The position numbers and the translations under genes were made by a program. Shown here piece after piece: positions 25,653 to 36,199 of a stretch of DNA of 46,845 bases. The stretch comes from Corynebacterium sp. HMSC04H06 (GTDB lineage Bacteria; Actinomycetota; Actinomycetes; Mycobacteriales; Mycobacteriaceae). Location of the stretch: the NCBI RefSeq assembly GCF_001815935.1, contig NZ_KV823460.1, positions 1 through 46,845 on the forward strand. Reading direction: 5' to 3'. Within the stretch, counting starts at the first letter, position 1. Every line of letters begins with the position of its first letter. The notes beneath the pieces are model-generated. The model had not been told where the DNA came from. It searched no databases and saw nothing but the letters and a program-made list of their open reading frames with translations.

Positions 25653-26831
25653 CTAGTCCTCCTCGATCTCGGTGGACGGGATGCCCAGCAGCTGCAGGAC
25701 CTCGTCCAGGTACGGGTGGTTGACCTGGGCGTCGGCCACCTCCTTAAGCGCCGGCTTTGCGTTAAAGGCAATGCCCAGGCCCGCCGCGCTCAGCATGTCG
25801 ATATCGTTGGCCCCGTCGCCGACCGCGACGGTCTGTGACATGGGCACGCTACAGTCCGCGGCGAATTCGCGCAGGTATTCCGCCTTCGCGGCGCGGTCGA
25901 CGATCTTCCCGGTCACCTCGCCGGTAAGCTTCCCGTCGCGGACCTCCAGGGTGTTGGCCCACACGTAGTCCAGATACAGCTTTCGGGCGAGCGGCTCGAG
26001 GACCTTGGTAAAACCTCCGGAGACCACCGCGACTTTAAAACCCAGGCGCTTCAGCGTGGCCACCGTGGTGCGCGCGCCCGGGGTGAGCTCGATATCTTCG
26101 GCGACCTCGGCCAGCACGGACTCGTCCAACCCGCCCAGGGCCTTGACGCGCTCCCGCAGGGACTCGGCGAAGTCGAGCTCGCCGCGCATGGCCCGCTCCG
26201 TGACCGCGGCGACCTCTGCCTCGCGGCCGGCGCGGGCCGCCAGCATCTCGATGACCTCGCCCTTAATCAGCGTCGAGTCGCAGTCGAAGCAGACCAGGCG
26301 CTTGGCGCGGCGGTGCAGGCCCGCCTCCTCTATGGCAAGGTCGATGCCCAGGCGCCCGGCCAACTCGGCAAGCCGGGCCCGCAGCGCGCACGCGTCGCCG
26401 CCCACGGTCACGTCCAGCTCCAAGCCGGTCAGGGGCTGCTGGGACAGGCCGCGGATGCGGTCGATGTTGGTGTCGAAGTTGGCCAGCTCTTGCGCCAGCG
26501 CAGCCATCTGTTCGGCGCTCACCGTCGCCCCCATGATGACCACGACGTGGGTCGAGCGCGGCCGCGGAGTACGCCCCGTTCCCACCTCGACGCTAACGGT
26601 GTGCTGGTAGATGCTCAGCGTGTTGCGCAGCCCGGCCTCGGCTTTCTCCACTAGGTGCGGGTCTAGGCGCCCGTAGGCGGCCAGCGTGATGCGGCCGGAG
26701 AAGATGGCCTGCTCCACGTCCACCAGCTCCACCCCGACGGCGGCCAGCACGCGGAAGAAGGCCGCCGATACCCCGGGCTTGTCCAGGCCCGAGGTCGTAA
26801 TCACTACGTCCTTTAATGCTTGATTATCCAC
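25653..26831 (-). CDS. serB: Phosphoserine phosphatase with N-terminal ACT domains
   Basis: 392 residues. It performs the last step of L-serine synthesis. The N-terminal half (about 1-170) contains ACT-like regulatory domains (SGLDKPGVSAAFFRVL, then a second around VVVIMGATVSAEQ), as in mycobacterial SerB2. The HAD domain has FDCDSTLIKGE (nucleophile Asp), VVSGGFTKVL and VAVGDGANDIDML. I chose GTG at 26831, preceded by AGGATAAAAG; the frame is open 27 codons further but without support. It is followed at three bases by the Pth2-like gene. The neighbour order with ctaD and nrdF matches what I recall of C. glutamicum. Confidence 0.96.
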   Translation of the reverse strand: MDNQALKDVVITTSGLDKPGVSAAFFRVLAAVGVELVDVEQAIFSGRITLAAYGRLDPHLVEKAEAGLRNTLSIYQHTVSVEVGTGRTPRPRSTHVVVIMGATVSAEQMAALAQELANFDTNIDRIRGLSQQPLTGLELDVTVGGDACALRARLAELAGRLGIDLAIEEAGLHRRAKRLVCFDCDSTLIKGEVIEMLAARAGREAEVAAVTERAMRGELDFAESLRERVKALGGLDESVLAEVAEDIELTPGARTTVATLKRLGFKVAVVSGGFTKVLEPLARKLYLDYVWANTLEVRDGKLTGEVTGKIVDRAAKAEYLREFAADCSVPMSQTVAVGDGANDIDMLSAAGLGIAFNAKPALKEVADAQVNHPYLDEVLQLLGIPSTEIEED

Positions 26832-26912
26832 AGCTTTTATCCTGCCACAGCAGGATGCGGCCGCGGTCACAGCCCCCGAGCTGCCCGCCGCGACGCGGTT
26901 AAGGATCGCCAA

Positions 26913-26960
26913 AAGCCACCTTCTACGGCCCCGGTAAGAACCGGACCTAGAAGGTGGCTT
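26913..26960 (-). terminator. Terminator downstream of ctaD
   Basis: The 13-base arms AAGCCACCTTCTA and TAGAAGGTGGCTT are perfect complements around a GC-rich loop. On the minus strand the stem is followed by TTTT, consistent with ending the ctaD transcript. Confidence 0.85.
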
Positions 26961-26992
26961 GGTTGGCAGGAGGGTTCAGCGCCTCGTTGACA

Positions 26993-28693
26993 CTACTTAG
27001 TGTCCGCGCCGATGTGCGCCTCGGAGCGCATGCGCTCAACCATGTGCGGGTAGTGCAGCTCGAACGCCGGGCGCTCGGAGCGGATACGCGGCAGCGAGTT
27101 GAAGTTGTGGCGCGGCGGCGGGCAGGTGGTGGCCCACTCGAGGGAGTTGCCGTAGCCCCACGGATCGTCGACGGTGACGATCTCGCCGTAGCGCCAGGAC
27201 TTGAACACGTTCCAAATCAGCGGGATGACGGAGGCACCCAGCACGAAGGAGAAGATGGTCGAGATCTGGTTGTAGATGGTGAAGCCGTCGGACTCCAGGT
27301 AGTCGGCGTAACGACGCGGCATACCCATGTTGCCGACCCAGTGCTGGACCAAGAAGGTGCCGTGGAAGCCGATGAAGGTCAGCCAGAAGTGAATCTTGCC
27401 CAGACGCTCATCCAGCATGCGGCCCGTCATCTTCGGGAACCAGAAGTACAGACCCGCGAAGGCGGAGAAGACCACGGTACCGAACAGGGTGTAGTGGAAG
27501 TGAGCAATCAGGAAGTAGGATTCAGCCAGGTGGAAGTCCAGTGCCGGGGAGGCCAGCATGACGCCGGTCATACCACCGAAGAGGAAGGTGGCCATGAAGC
27601 CCATGGCGAAGATCATCGGGGTATCCCAGGTGATGTGGCCCTTCCACAGGGTGCCGACCCAGTTGAAGAACTTCATACCGGTCGGGACCGCAATCAGGAA
27701 CGTCATGAACGAGAAGAACGGCAGCAGGACCGCGCCGGTGACGAACATGTGGTGAGCCCAGACAGCCATCGACAGCGCACCGATGGACAGGGTGGCGAAG
27801 ATGAGGCCGACATAGCCGAAGACCGGCTTGCGGGCGAAGACCGGGACGACCTCGGAGACGATTCCGAAGAACGGCAGGGCCAGAACGTAGACTTCCGGGT
27901 GGCCGAAGAACCAGAACAGGTGCTGCCACAGGATGCCGCCGCCGTTAGCGGAGTCGAAGATGTGGCCGCCCAGCTTGCGGTCGTAGAGAACGCCCAGTGC
28001 CGCAGCCAGCAGCAGCGGGAAGATCATCAGGGCCACCACGGAAGCGGTGAAGATGGTCCAGGTGAACACCGGCATGCGGAACATGGTCATGCCCGGCGCA
28101 CGCAGGGTCAGCACGGTGGTAACCATGTTGATGGCGGAAGCAACGGTACCGACACCGGTAGCGCCGACGCCGACGATCCACATGTCAGCTCCGATGCCCG
28201 GGGTGTGGACGGAGTCCGCCAGCGGCAGGTACATGGTCCAGCCGAAGTCGGCAGCGCCGCCCGGGGTCAAAAAGCCTGCCAGCATGACGACACCACCGAT
28301 GGTGGTGATCCAGAAGCCGAAGGCGTTCAGACGCGGGAAGGCCACATCCGGCGCACCAATCTGCAGGGGCAGGATGTAGTTAGCAAAGCCCCAGACAACC
28401 GGGGTTGCGAACAGCAGCAGCATCACAGTGCCGTGCATGGTGAACAGCTGGTTGAACTGCTCGTTGGACAGGAACTGCAGACCCGGCGTGAACAGCTCAG
28501 CGCGGATCAGCAGTGCCATCAGGCCACCAAGGAAGAAGAAGCTGAACGACATGATCAGGTACATGATGCCCAGCTGCTTGTGGTCAGTGGTGGTCAACAT
28601 CATCCAGGCCTTGGAGCCGGTCTTAGCGTGCCCCGTCGGCTCTGGACGTGAAGGCTGGACGTAATCGTCCAACCGTGGCGCCACAGCGGTCAT
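26993..28693 (-). CDS. ctaD: Cytochrome aa3 oxidase subunit I
   Basis: 566 residues. Catalytic subunit of the proton-pumping terminal oxidase, with about twelve membrane helices. Ligands are visible: heme a His in [12 protein letters not shown], Cu-B His and the cross-linked Tyr in [13 protein letters not shown], the Cu-B pair in WAHHMFVTG, and the heme His residues in [12 protein letters not shown] at 28693 follows AGGAGG at good spacing. Upstream are two AAGCGCTT palindromes. The gene is monocistronic, with its own terminator. Other subunits (ctaC, ctaE, ctaF) are not in the window, as usual for corynebacteria. Confidence 0.98.
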   Translation of the reverse strand: MTAVAPRLDDYVQPSRPEPTGHAKTGSKAWMMLTTTDHKQLGIMYLIMSFSFFFLGGLMALLIRAELFTPGLQFLSNEQFNQLFTMHGTVMLLLFATPVVWGFANYILPLQIGAPDVAFPRLNAFGFWITTIGGVVMLAGFLTPGGAADFGWTMYLPLADSVHTPGIGADMWIVGVGATGVGTVASAINMVTTVLTLRAPGMTMFRMPVFTWTIFTASVVALMIFPLLLAAALGVLYDRKLGGHIFDSANGGGILWQHLFWFFGHPEVYVLALPFFGIVSEVVPVFARKPVFGYVGLIFATLSIGALSMAVWAHHMFVTGAVLLPFFSFMTFLIAVPTGMKFFNWVGTLWKGHITWDTPMIFAMGFMATFLFGGMTGVMLASPALDFHLAESYFLIAHFHYTLFGTVVFSAFAGLYFWFPKMTGRMLDERLGKIHFWLTFIGFHGTFLVQHWVGNMGMPRRYADYLESDGFTIYNQISTIFSFVLGASVIPLIWNVFKSWRYGEIVTVDDPWGYGNSLEWATTCPPPRHNFNSLPRIRSERPAFELHYPHMVERMRSEAHIGADTK

Positions 28694-28710
28694 TTATATC
28701 CTCCTGACTA

Positions 28711-28746
28711 GCAAGCGCTTGCCAGCTTTATGCCATACAAGCGCTT
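28711..28746. promoter_or_regulatory. Two AAGCGCTT palindromes upstream of ctaD
   Basis: GCAAGCGCTTGC (28711-28722, a perfect 12-bp palindrome) and AAGCGCTT (28739-28746) have centres 26 bp apart, starting 18 bp upstream of the ctaD ATG. They look like a pair of binding sites for a dimeric regulator; the AANCGNTT-like core recalls LacI-family operators. The rest of the 348-bp gap (28694-29041) holds the nrdF terminator; I see no gene in it. Confidence 0.45.
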
Positions 28747-28973
28747 AAAAGTTTTACACCGCCTAATCCTAGGCCAACTCCACCCCACTTTGCCAGCCGT
28801 TTCTAAGACTCGAATTCGCAGCTGAGTGGCCTGGTGTGACTCGTGTGGCGGCATTGTCGCAGCAAATTGGGCCTATTTTTTGTCAGCCCGGAACCCGCCC
28901 GTGAGCGAACGTGGTGTAGCCCACAATTTTTCCCGGGCCAGACCCGCTTCGCCGCCGGTGCAGAGACGAAAAT

Positions 28974-29023
28974 ACACCCCCGTGATACGTCATCCTTTCG
29001 GTTGACGTATCGGACGGGGGTGT
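28974..29023 (-). terminator. Terminator downstream of nrdF
   Basis: Arms ACACCCCCGTGATACGTCA and TGACGTAT-CGG-ACGGGGGTGT pair with a small interruption around the loop TCCTTTCGGT. On the minus strand the hairpin is followed by ATTTTC. It ends 18 bases past the nrdF stop. Confidence 0.88.
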
Positions 29024-29041
29024 CGGGAACTGAGAAGCTTC

Positions 29042-30324
<1,283 letters not shown>

Positions 30325-31044
30325 TTGCTTGCCCCTACCTCCCAGCACCCCACTCCCCTACTGAGCTCCGTCCTCGATCAGATAGGCGCCGAGATCATCA
30401 ACGGCACCATTACCACCGGCCAGACCTTTACCCTGCTGGATATCTGCGCCCGCTTCGATATCTCCCGGACCGTCGCCCGGGAGACCATGCGCGCGCTCGA
30501 GCAGATGGGGCTGGTGGCCTCCTCCCGGCGCGTGGGGATCACGGTGCTGCCGATGACCGAGTGGGCAGTCTACGACCAGGCCATCATCAACTGGCGGCTG
30601 CAGTCCGAGCGCACGCGCGCCGATCAGCTCGGCTCGCTCAACCAGCTGCGCCTAGCCGTCGAGCCCATCGCCGCCCGCCTGGCCGCCCGGCGCGCTACCG
30701 CCGAGGAATGCGCCGAGCTGGCCGCCCTCGCCCGCCGGCTTACCGAGCTGGAGACCTCCCCGCCCTCGCGCGTCGGCGAAGAGCTGGCCACCGACCTGCG
30801 CTTCCACACCATGATCCTGCATGCCTCCGGCAACGAGATGTTCGCCGCGCTCGCGCCGTCGCTGCTGTCCATCTTCAAAGGCAAGTCCGTCTTCGGCTCC
30901 CCCAAGCGCGACCCGGTCGCCGGTACCACGCAGCTCCACCACGAGCTCGCCGCTGCCATCCGGGACCGCGACCCGGACCGCGCCGAGCACCTCTCGCGCA
31001 TCATCCTGGACGAAAACCGCGCCAGCTCCCACCGCGACTGGTAA
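30325..31044 (+). CDS. GntR-family regulator (FCD type), GntR1-like
   Basis: 239 residues. The N-terminal winged helix-turn-helix (about 10-80) has ICARFDISRTVARETMRALE. The C-terminal FCD ligand domain (about 90-230) has LRLAVEPIAARLAARRAT, DLRFHTMILHASGNEMF and the His near HHELAAAIRDRD, consistent with a metal-bound sugar-acid site. Sequence and position next to nrdF fit C. glutamicum GntR1, a gluconate-responsive regulator of gluconate and pentose-phosphate genes. The inducer here is inferred. Start TTG at 30325, preceded by AAGGA. It shares a terminator with the convergent nrdE gene. Confidence 0.88.
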   Translation: MLAPTSQHPTPLLSSVLDQIGAEIINGTITTGQTFTLLDICARFDISRTVARETMRALEQMGLVASSRRVGITVLPMTEWAVYDQAIINWRLQSERTRADQLGSLNQLRLAVEPIAARLAARRATAEECAELAALARRLTELETSPPSRVGEELATDLRFHTMILHASGNEMFAALAPSLLSIFKGKSVFGSPKRDPVAGTTQLHHELAAAIRDRDPDRAEHLSRIILDENRASSHRDW

Positions 31045-31079
31045 GCGCCAGGTTTAAAGGGCGAGGAAAGAAAAAGAAA

Positions 31080-31112
31080 GGCCCGAGGGAATCACGGCGA
31101 TTCCCTCGGGCC
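31080..31112. terminator. Terminator between the GntR gene and nrdE
   Basis: Perfect arms GGCCCGAGGGAATC and GATTCCCTCGGGCC around the loop ACGGC. On the minus strand it is followed by TTTCTTTTTC, so it mainly ends nrdE; it can also stop the GntR transcript. Confidence 0.92.
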
Positions 31113-31146
31113 CTCTGGCGCTACCGGCGGTCAGCGCGGGCTGCAG

Positions 31147-33330
31147 CTAGAGCATGCAGGACACGCAGCCTTCGACCTCGGTGCCTTCCAGCGCCATCTG
31201 GCGCAGGCGGATGTAGTACAGGGTCTTAATGCCCTTGCTCCAGGCGTAGATCTGGGCCTTGTTGATGTCACGGGTGGTGACCGTGTCCTTGAAGAACAGG
31301 GTCAGCGACAGGCCCTGATCCACGTACTTCGTGGCGACCGCGTAGGTGTCGATGATCTTCTCGTAGCCGATCTCGTAGGAGTCCTTGAAGTACTCCAGGT
31401 TGTCGTTGTCCATGTGCGGCGCCGGGTAATAGACGCGGCCAATCTTGCCTTCCTTACGGATCTCGATCTTGGAGGCGATCGGGTGGATGGACGACGTCGA
31501 GTTGTTGATGTAGGAGATGGAACCCGTCGGCGGCACGGCCTGCAGGTTCCGGTTGTACAGGCCGTCGCGGGCGACGTCCTGCTTGAGCTGCTCCCACTCC
31601 TCGGCGGACGGCGTGTGGATGGTCGAGTTTGCGAAAAGCTCCTTGACGCGCTCGGTCTGCGGCTGGAATTCCGCTGGATCGTAGCGGTCGAAGAACTCGC
31701 CGGTCGCGTACTCGGACTGCGGGAACTCCGCGAAGGCCTCGCCGCGCTCCTGCGCGATCTTCAGGGAGGCGCGCAGGGAGGCATAAAGCACCGCCGCAAA
31801 GTAGGCGTTGGTGAAGTCCAGGGCCTCCTCGGAGCCGTATTCGATGTGCTCGCGCCCCAAGAAGCCGTGCAGGTTCATCTGGCCCAGGCCGATGGCGTGG
31901 GACCGATCATTGCCCTGGCGCACGGACGGCACGGAGTCGATAGCCGTCATGTCCGCGACCGCGGTCAGGCCGCGGATGGCGGTCTCGACGGTCTGGGCGA
32001 AGTTGTCCGAGTCCATCGTCATGGCGATGTTCAGCGAACCCAGGTTGCAGGAGATATCGTTGCCCAGGGTGCGGTAGGTAAGGTCCGTGTTAAACTCCGA
32101 CGGGGAGTTGACCTGCAGGATCTCCGAGCACAGGTTGGACATGTTGATCCGGCCCGTCTTGACCGGGTTGGCCCGGTTCACGGTGTCCTCGAACATGATG
32201 TAGGGGTAGCCGGACTCGAACTGGATCTCCGCGATGGTCTGGAAGAAGTGACGGGCGTTAATCTTCTTCTTCCGGATGCGCGGATCCTCGACCATTTCCT
32301 CGTAGTGTTCGGTCACGGAGATATCCCCGAAGGCCTTGCCATAGACGCGCTCTACGTCGTACGGCGAAAAGAGGTACATGTCGTCGTTGCGCTTGGCCAG
32401 CTCGAAAGTGATGTCCGGGATGACCACGCCGAGCGAGAGGGTCTTGATGCGGATCTTCTCGTCCGCGTTCTCGCGCTTGGTGTCCAGGAAGTTCAGGATG
32501 TCCGGATGGTGGGCGTTCAGGTAGACCGCGCCCGCGCCCTGGCGGGCGCCCAGCTGGTTAGCGTAGGAGAAGGAGTCCTCCAGCAGCTTCATAACCGGGA
32601 TGACGCCGGAAGACTGGTTCTCGATGTGTTTGATCGGCGCACCGGACTCGCGGATATTCGACAGCAACAGCGCGACGCCGCCGCCGCGCTTGGACAGCTG
32701 CAGGGCCGAGTTGATGGAGCGTCCGATGGACTCCATGTTGTCCTCGATGCGCAGCAAGAAGCAGGACACCAGTTCGCCGCGCTGGGCCTTGCCGGCGTTC
32801 AGGAAGGTCGGGGTGGCCGGCTGGAAACGACCGGTCATGATTTCGTCGACGATCTTGCCGGCAAAATCGACGTCGCCGTCGGCCAAGAACAGGGCGGTCA
32901 TGGCCACGCGGTCCTCGAAGCGCTCGAGGTAGCGGCGGCCGTCGAAGGTCTTCAGCGTGTAGCTGGTGTAGTACTTGTACGCGCCCAGGAAGGACTTGAA
33001 ACGGAACTTGAAGGCATAAGCCCGCTTGAACAGGTCCTTGATGTCGGAAAACTCGTACTTCTCAATGACCGTCGGGTCATAATACTGGTTGTCCACCAGG
33101 TAGCCGATCTTTTCTTCCAGGTCGTGGAAGTAGACGGTGTTCTGGTTGACGTGCTGCAGGAAGAACTGATTGGCAGCCTCACGGTCCTGGTGGAACTGAA
33201 TCTTGCCGTCTTCGTCGTACAGGTTCAACAGCGCGTTCAACGCGTGATAATCGAGTTTTTCTTCCGGCTTAACCGGCTCTGCCACAGTCTTTCCCAACTG
33301 GTTATCCACGGCTGCACTCAGGCCTTTCAT
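31147..33330 (-). CDS. nrdE: Class Ib ribonucleotide reductase large subunit
   Basis: 727 residues. It reduces ribonucleoside diphosphates, using electrons from NrdH through the C-terminal Cys pair CVSCML. The active-site Cys elements are in GELVSCFLL and [10 protein letters not shown], with [14 protein letters not shown] and [11 protein letters not shown] nearby; [15 protein letters not shown] matches the substrate-binding loop. There is no N-terminal ATP cone, as expected for class Ib. The ATG at 33330 has no ribosome binding site; GTG at 33309 (residue 8) is an alternative with a weak AAAGG upstream. Third gene of nrdHIE, after a 158-bp gap containing a hairpin. Confidence 0.97.
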   Translation of the reverse strand: MKGLSAAVDNQLGKTVAEPVKPEEKLDYHALNALLNLYDEDGKIQFHQDREAANQFFLQHVNQNTVYFHDLEEKIGYLVDNQYYDPTVIEKYEFSDIKDLFKRAYAFKFRFKSFLGAYKYYTSYTLKTFDGRRYLERFEDRVAMTALFLADGDVDFAGKIVDEIMTGRFQPATPTFLNAGKAQRGELVSCFLLRIEDNMESIGRSINSALQLSKRGGGVALLLSNIRESGAPIKHIENQSSGVIPVMKLLEDSFSYANQLGARQGAGAVYLNAHHPDILNFLDTKRENADEKIRIKTLSLGVVIPDITFELAKRNDDMYLFSPYDVERVYGKAFGDISVTEHYEEMVEDPRIRKKKINARHFFQTIAEIQFESGYPYIMFEDTVNRANPVKTGRINMSNLCSEILQVNSPSEFNTDLTYRTLGNDISCNLGSLNIAMTMDSDNFAQTVETAIRGLTAVADMTAIDSVPSVRQGNDRSHAIGLGQMNLHGFLGREHIEYGSEEALDFTNAYFAAVLYASLRASLKIAQERGEAFAEFPQSEYATGEFFDRYDPAEFQPQTERVKELFANSTIHTPSAEEWEQLKQDVARDGLYNRNLQAVPPTGSISYINNSTSSIHPIASKIEIRKEGKIGRVYYPAPHMDNDNLEYFKDSYEIGYEKIIDTYAVATKYVDQGLSLTLFFKDTVTTRDINKAQIYAWSKGIKTLYYIRLRQMALEGTEVEGCVSCML

Positions 33331-33357
33331 CTACTACGTAATGCGCGGGCCGGCGAA

Positions 33358-33408
33358 GGCGGTTGGCCAGCCGCGTCCCCGCAAGGTAAGACGCGACTGC
33401 CAACCGCC
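33358..33408 (-). other. Intercistronic hairpin between nrdI and nrdE
   Basis: The arms GGCGGTTGGC and GCCAACCGCC, extended by CGCGTC and GACGCG after a short internal loop, form a strong stem-loop in the 158-bp gap. There is no T-tract, so it is more likely an mRNA processing or stability element, or partial attenuator, than a full terminator. Confidence 0.6.
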
Positions 33409-33488
33409 CAAGCTAGCCCACGCGATATTTCATGTTTTCAAGTCTATCTGTCCGGCCGCTTCCCCGCGGCCGACTTTTGTTGATTGTC

Positions 33489-33926
33489 CTATGCGCTCAG
33501 GCCGGGCTCCAGCCCTAGCTGCTGCGCATTCGCTAGCAAACCGCCGCGGCAGATCTCCACGTCGTCGGAGCTGCCGAGTAGTTCGAAGCGGTAGACGTAC
33601 GGCACCTTGCATTTGGCGGAGATAACATCCCCGGCCTTCCCGAAGTCGGTGCCGAAGTTACTGTTGCCTCCCGCGATAACCGCACGGATGAGGCTCCGGT
33701 TATGCTCATCGTTTAAGAAACGGATGACCTGCCGGGGAACCGGGCGGGAGTTTTGGTGGTTGATGGACGCTCCCCCGCCGTAGGTCGGGCAGACCAAGAC
33801 GTAGGGCTCGTTGACAATCAGCGGCTCATCGTTCAGCCGCAGCGGAATACGCGCATTGGGGAAGCCCAGCTTCTCCACGAAGCGGCGCGTATTTTCCGTG
33901 GCGGAAGAAAAATACACGACCAACAT
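33489..33926 (-). CDS. nrdI: Ribonucleotide reductase flavodoxin-like activator NrdI
   Basis: 145 residues. NrdI is a small FMN protein that supplies superoxide for assembling the Mn-tyrosyl cofactor of NrdF. It starts [19 protein letters not shown], the FMN phosphate loop, and has VCPTYGGG and [16 protein letters not shown], the loop near the flavin. Length is normal. It lies 19 bp after nrdH and precedes nrdE in the usual nrdHIE order. Confidence 0.96.
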   Translation of the reverse strand: MLVVYFSSATENTRRFVEKLGFPNARIPLRLNDEPLIVNEPYVLVCPTYGGGASINHQNSRPVPRQVIRFLNDEHNRSLIRAVIAGGNSNFGTDFGKAGDVISAKCKVPYVYRFELLGSSDDVEICRGGLLANAQQLGLEPGLSA

Positions 33927-33945
33927 GGATGTTCCCTGCCCCTAG

Positions 33946-34185
33946 TTACGCGGTGGCGGCGAGGGTTGCCAGTTCCTTGATGCGGTCCGGGCGGAAGCCG
34001 GACCAGTGCTCACCATCAGCTTCCACGACGGGGGCGGAGACATACCCCAGGGCCATGACGTAGTCACGGGCCTCGTCGTCGAGGGAGATATCTACGGACT
34101 CGTAGTCCAGGCCGGCACGGTCCAGCGCCTTCTTGGTGGCGTTGCACTGCATGCAGGCGGGCTTGGTGTAGAGCTTGATAGACAT
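33946..34185 (-). CDS. nrdH: Glutaredoxin-like electron donor NrdH
   Basis: 79 residues. A thioredoxin-fold redoxin reduced by thioredoxin reductase that donates electrons to NrdE. The active site is CMQC (KLYTKPACMQCNATKKAL), followed by VSAPVVE (cis-Pro loop) and WSGFRPDRI, all typical of NrdH. The ATG is preceded by AAGGAA with eight bases spacing. First gene of nrdHIE, with a long leader and NrdR-like boxes upstream. Confidence 0.96.
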   Translation of the reverse strand: MSIKLYTKPACMQCNATKKALDRAGLDYESVDISLDDEARDYVMALGYVSAPVVEADGEHWSGFRPDRIKELATLAATA

Positions 34186-34245
34186 GGTGGCAGGTTCCTT
34201 AATCCGTTTCGGGGAGGCAGATTCCTTCTTCTCCGGCTTGGCCGC

Positions 34246-34264
34246 AGAGCGCGTTGCGCGCTCT
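34246..34264 (-). other. Hairpin in the nrdH leader
   Basis: AGAGCGCG-TTG-CGCGCTCT is a perfect 8-bp stem. It lies in the approximately 110-base leader between the predicted nrdH promoter and start codon. Its role is unknown. Confidence 0.5.
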
Positions 34265-34313
34265 TCGACGCCCTCTCAAGGCGGCGCCTAGGCCCGCCGG
34301 AGCAACACCGACA

Positions 34314-34361
34314 ACACTATACTTTGGGGCAAGTACCCGCAACAGACACAATATCTTGTGC
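34314..34361 (-). promoter_or_regulatory. Tandem NrdR-like boxes over the nrdHIE promoter
   Basis: ACACTATACTTTGGGG (34314-34329) and ACACAATATCTTGTGC (34346-34361) resemble the NrdR box (remembered consensus acaCwAtATaTwGtgt). Their centres are 32 bp apart, about three helical turns, as in known NrdR pairs. On the minus strand the first box includes TATAGT, a likely -10 for nrdH, so bound NrdR would occlude RNA polymerase. Outside these boxes and the features listed beside them, I see nothing else in the 396-bp gap 34186-34581. Confidence 0.75.
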
Positions 34362-34472
34362 TCCCGCGCGGGATATCCGCAGGACATCCGCAGCTCAAGC
34401 CCCACATCTAGGCCGGTGCTCACCAACGACGTAACTACACCGTTGGCATTTCCGCAGGACGAGCCGTTCCAT

Positions 34473-34488
34473 TGTGACAGAATTCACT
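34473..34488. promoter_or_regulatory. CRP/GlxR-like site upstream of nrdHIE
   Basis: TGTGACAGAATTCACT matches ten of the twelve specified positions of the remembered GlxR consensus. It lies about 110 bp upstream of the nearest NrdR-like box and next to the rpmJ terminator. Confidence 0.4.
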
Positions 34489-34517
34489 TACAAGGGTGTA
34501 ATTACCCCGTAACGCAG

Positions 34518-34564
34518 AAAGCCGCTCCCCGTGCTGCACTGTTGGTGCGACGGGGAGCGGCTTT
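34518..34564 (-). terminator. Terminator downstream of rpmJ
   Basis: Fifteen-base perfect arms AAAGCCGCTCCCCGT and ACGGGGAGCGGCTTT around a 17-base loop, 17 bases after the rpmJ stop. Confidence 0.9.
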
Positions 34565-34581
34565 CGCGCGTCCGGTTTAGA

Positions 34582-34704
34582 CTAGCCCTGGCGAGCCTTG
34601 AAACGCGGATCCTTCTTGTTGATCACGAAGACCTTGCCGTGGCGGCGAATAACCTGGGCGCCCGGCTTCTTCTTCAGCGACCGAAGCGACTTGCGGACCT
34701 TCAT
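34582..34704 (-). CDS. rpmJ: 50S ribosomal protein L36, zinc-free (type B) form
   Basis: 40 residues, beginning [20 protein letters not shown] and ending DPRFKARQG. The Cys/His zinc ligands of the standard L36 are absent, so this is the C-minus paralogue that often replaces the zinc form when zinc is scarce. ATG at 34704 follows AAAGGAG at eight bases. A possible -10 (TATAGATT on the minus strand) lies about 40 bases upstream. I saw no clear Zur box, so regulation by zinc is not shown here. Confidence 0.95.
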   Translation of the reverse strand: MKVRKSLRSLKKKPGAQVIRRHGKVFVINKKDPRFKARQG

Positions 34705-34760
34705 CGGGCGCTCCTTTCTGAATGCGCAATAAAAATGCGGTTGAATCTATAACAAAGAAC

Positions 34761-34780
34761 GTGCTGAGCAACCTCAGCAC
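34761..34780. terminator. Hairpin between the sugar porter gene and rpmJ
   Basis: Perfect 8-bp stem GTGCTGAG-CAAC-CTCAGCAC, 46 bases after the porter stop codon. On the minus strand it is followed by a T-rich stretch (GTTCTTTGTTATAG), so it may end the porter transcript. It could also be an operator near the rpmJ promoter. Confidence 0.55.
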
Positions 34781-34826
34781 TGACACGGGGAAACACTTTA
34801 CCGTACGTTGCCCCAGACCCCAAAAT

Positions 34827-36173
34827 TCATTCCTGGGGTTGGTAGCGCCGCCGTAGGTCGGCAGAGACCTCTTCGAGGCTGCGCCCCATGGTCTCCGGCA
34901 CCAGCCCCCGGGTATAGCCGATGGCCACGAGCCCCAGACAGCCGAAGAGCGCAAAGGCCCACGGGCCGGTCAGCCACTCCACCAGCGGAAGGAAGTATTG
35001 CGCCACGGCCCAGTTGGTCGCCCACAGGCTGAGCCCGGCAATACCCATGCCGATGCCGCGGATGCCCACTGGCACCAGCTCCGAAATCAGCAGCCACGTG
35101 GTGGGCGAGACCGCCGCCTGCTGGAAGGCGATGAAGCTAGCCATCAGCACCAGCGACAGGCCGGCGAAGAGCACCGAGCCCTCCGCCCGCGCGTAGACCA
35201 CAGCCAGGGCGAACAGGGAGACCACGTTGCCACTCAGGCCGATGAGCAGGAGGCGCTTGCGGCCTACTCGGTCGACCACCTTGAGGCCCACCCAGCACGC
35301 CGCCACGGAGACCGCGCCGATGACCATGGAGGTATAGACCGAGTTCTGGGTGGAAATCCCCACCTGGTTCATCATCGTCGGCGCGAAATAAACAATCGCG
35401 TTCACGCCGGTAATCTGCTGGGTCAGGCCCATCAGCATGGCCAGCAGGACGGTCACCTGCAGCCAGCGCGCGGACTTCAGCCGCGAAAACTCGCTGCCGT
35501 CGGTCTGGTGGTGCTGACTGTCGGCGACCTCGTCCAGCTCCAGCCCGACCCGGCTGGCCACCCGGCGGGCGTCCTCGATGCGGCCGCGGGCGACCAACCA
35601 GACGGGAGTATCCGGCAGGAACCACATGCCCAGCGCGAGCGCCGCGCCCGGGATGGCCGCGGCCGCCAGCATCAGGTGCCAGCTGCCCAGCCCCGCCAGC
35701 GCGGAGTTGACCAGGTAGGCCAGCAGCTGCCCCACCACGATCATCAGGGTATTGAGCGAGACCAGCTTGCCGCGCACGGCCGTGGGCACCATCTCCGAGA
35801 TATACATGGGCGAGACGACGGAGACCGCGCCGACCGCCAGGCCCAGGAAGGCCCGCGCGGCCGCCAGCATCATCACCGATCCGGACAGTGCACACCAAAT
35901 GGAGCCCACCACGAAGACGACGCCGCCCAGGATGAGCGTCCGCCGCCGCCCCAGGGATTCCGCCACGCGGCCGGCGCTGAGCGCACCGATGGCGGCACCG
36001 ATGAGCAGCGCCGAGGTCACCCAGCCCTCCTCGTGGGCGTTCATTCCGAACTGGGGGGAAATAAACAGCAACGCACCGCTCATCACGCCGGTGTCGTAGC
36101 CGAAGAGCAAGCCGCCCAGCGCCGCTACCGTCGCCACCGTTTTAATATAAGAACTTTGCTTCACGTCCCACAT
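34827..36173 (-). CDS. Sugar porter family MFS transporter (IolT-like)
   Basis: 448 residues with twelve predicted membrane helices. Sugar porter signatures: [17 protein letters not shown] in helix 1, [17 protein letters not shown] after helix 2, [29 protein letters not shown] in helix 7, and the C-terminal [11 protein letters not shown]. It is most like inositol/hexose proton symporters such as IolT of C. glutamicum. The true substrate (myo-inositol, glucose, fructose or another) cannot be read from the sequence. The ATG at 36173 is preceded by GGAG. It is divergent from nadE with overlapping 5' regions: the two start codons are only 26 bp apart. Confidence 0.9.
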   Translation of the reverse strand: MWDVKQSSYIKTVATVAALGGLLFGYDTGVMSGALLFISPQFGMNAHEEGWVTSALLIGAAIGALSAGRVAESLGRRRTLILGGVVFVVGSIWCALSGSVMMLAAARAFLGLAVGAVSVVSPMYISEMVPTAVRGKLVSLNTLMIVVGQLLAYLVNSALAGLGSWHLMLAAAAIPGAALALGMWFLPDTPVWLVARGRIEDARRVASRVGLELDEVADSQHHQTDGSEFSRLKSARWLQVTVLLAMLMGLTQQITGVNAIVYFAPTMMNQVGISTQNSVYTSMVIGAVSVAACWVGLKVVDRVGRKRLLLIGLSGNVVSLFALAVVYARAEGSVLFAGLSLVLMASFIAFQQAAVSPTTWLLISELVPVGIRGIGMGIAGLSLWATNWAVAQYFLPLVEWLTGPWAFALFGCLGLVAIGYTRGLVPETMGRSLEEVSADLRRRYQPQE

Positions 36174-36186
36174 TGTCGCACTCCAC

Positions 36187-36192
36187 TACGAT
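36187..36192 (+). promoter_or_regulatory. -10 element for a leaderless nadE mRNA
   Basis: TACGAT is seven bases before the ATG at 36200, with no ribosome binding site. It lies within the 26 bp between the nadE start and the divergent porter start. Confidence 0.5.
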
Positions 36193-36199
36193 GAAGCAC

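Noticed and set aside
26954..28651. 565-codon plus-strand frame opposite ctaD
   Set aside because: Shadow of the conserved ctaD gene; the predicted protein is very rich in Gln, Glu, Gly and His with no motif.
31414..33483. 689-codon plus-strand frame opposite nrdE
   Set aside because: Antisense of nrdE; no motif, no ribosome binding site.
34998..36194. 398-codon plus-strand frame opposite the sugar porter
   Set aside because: Shadow of the porter; His/Gln/Asp-rich low-complexity sequence.
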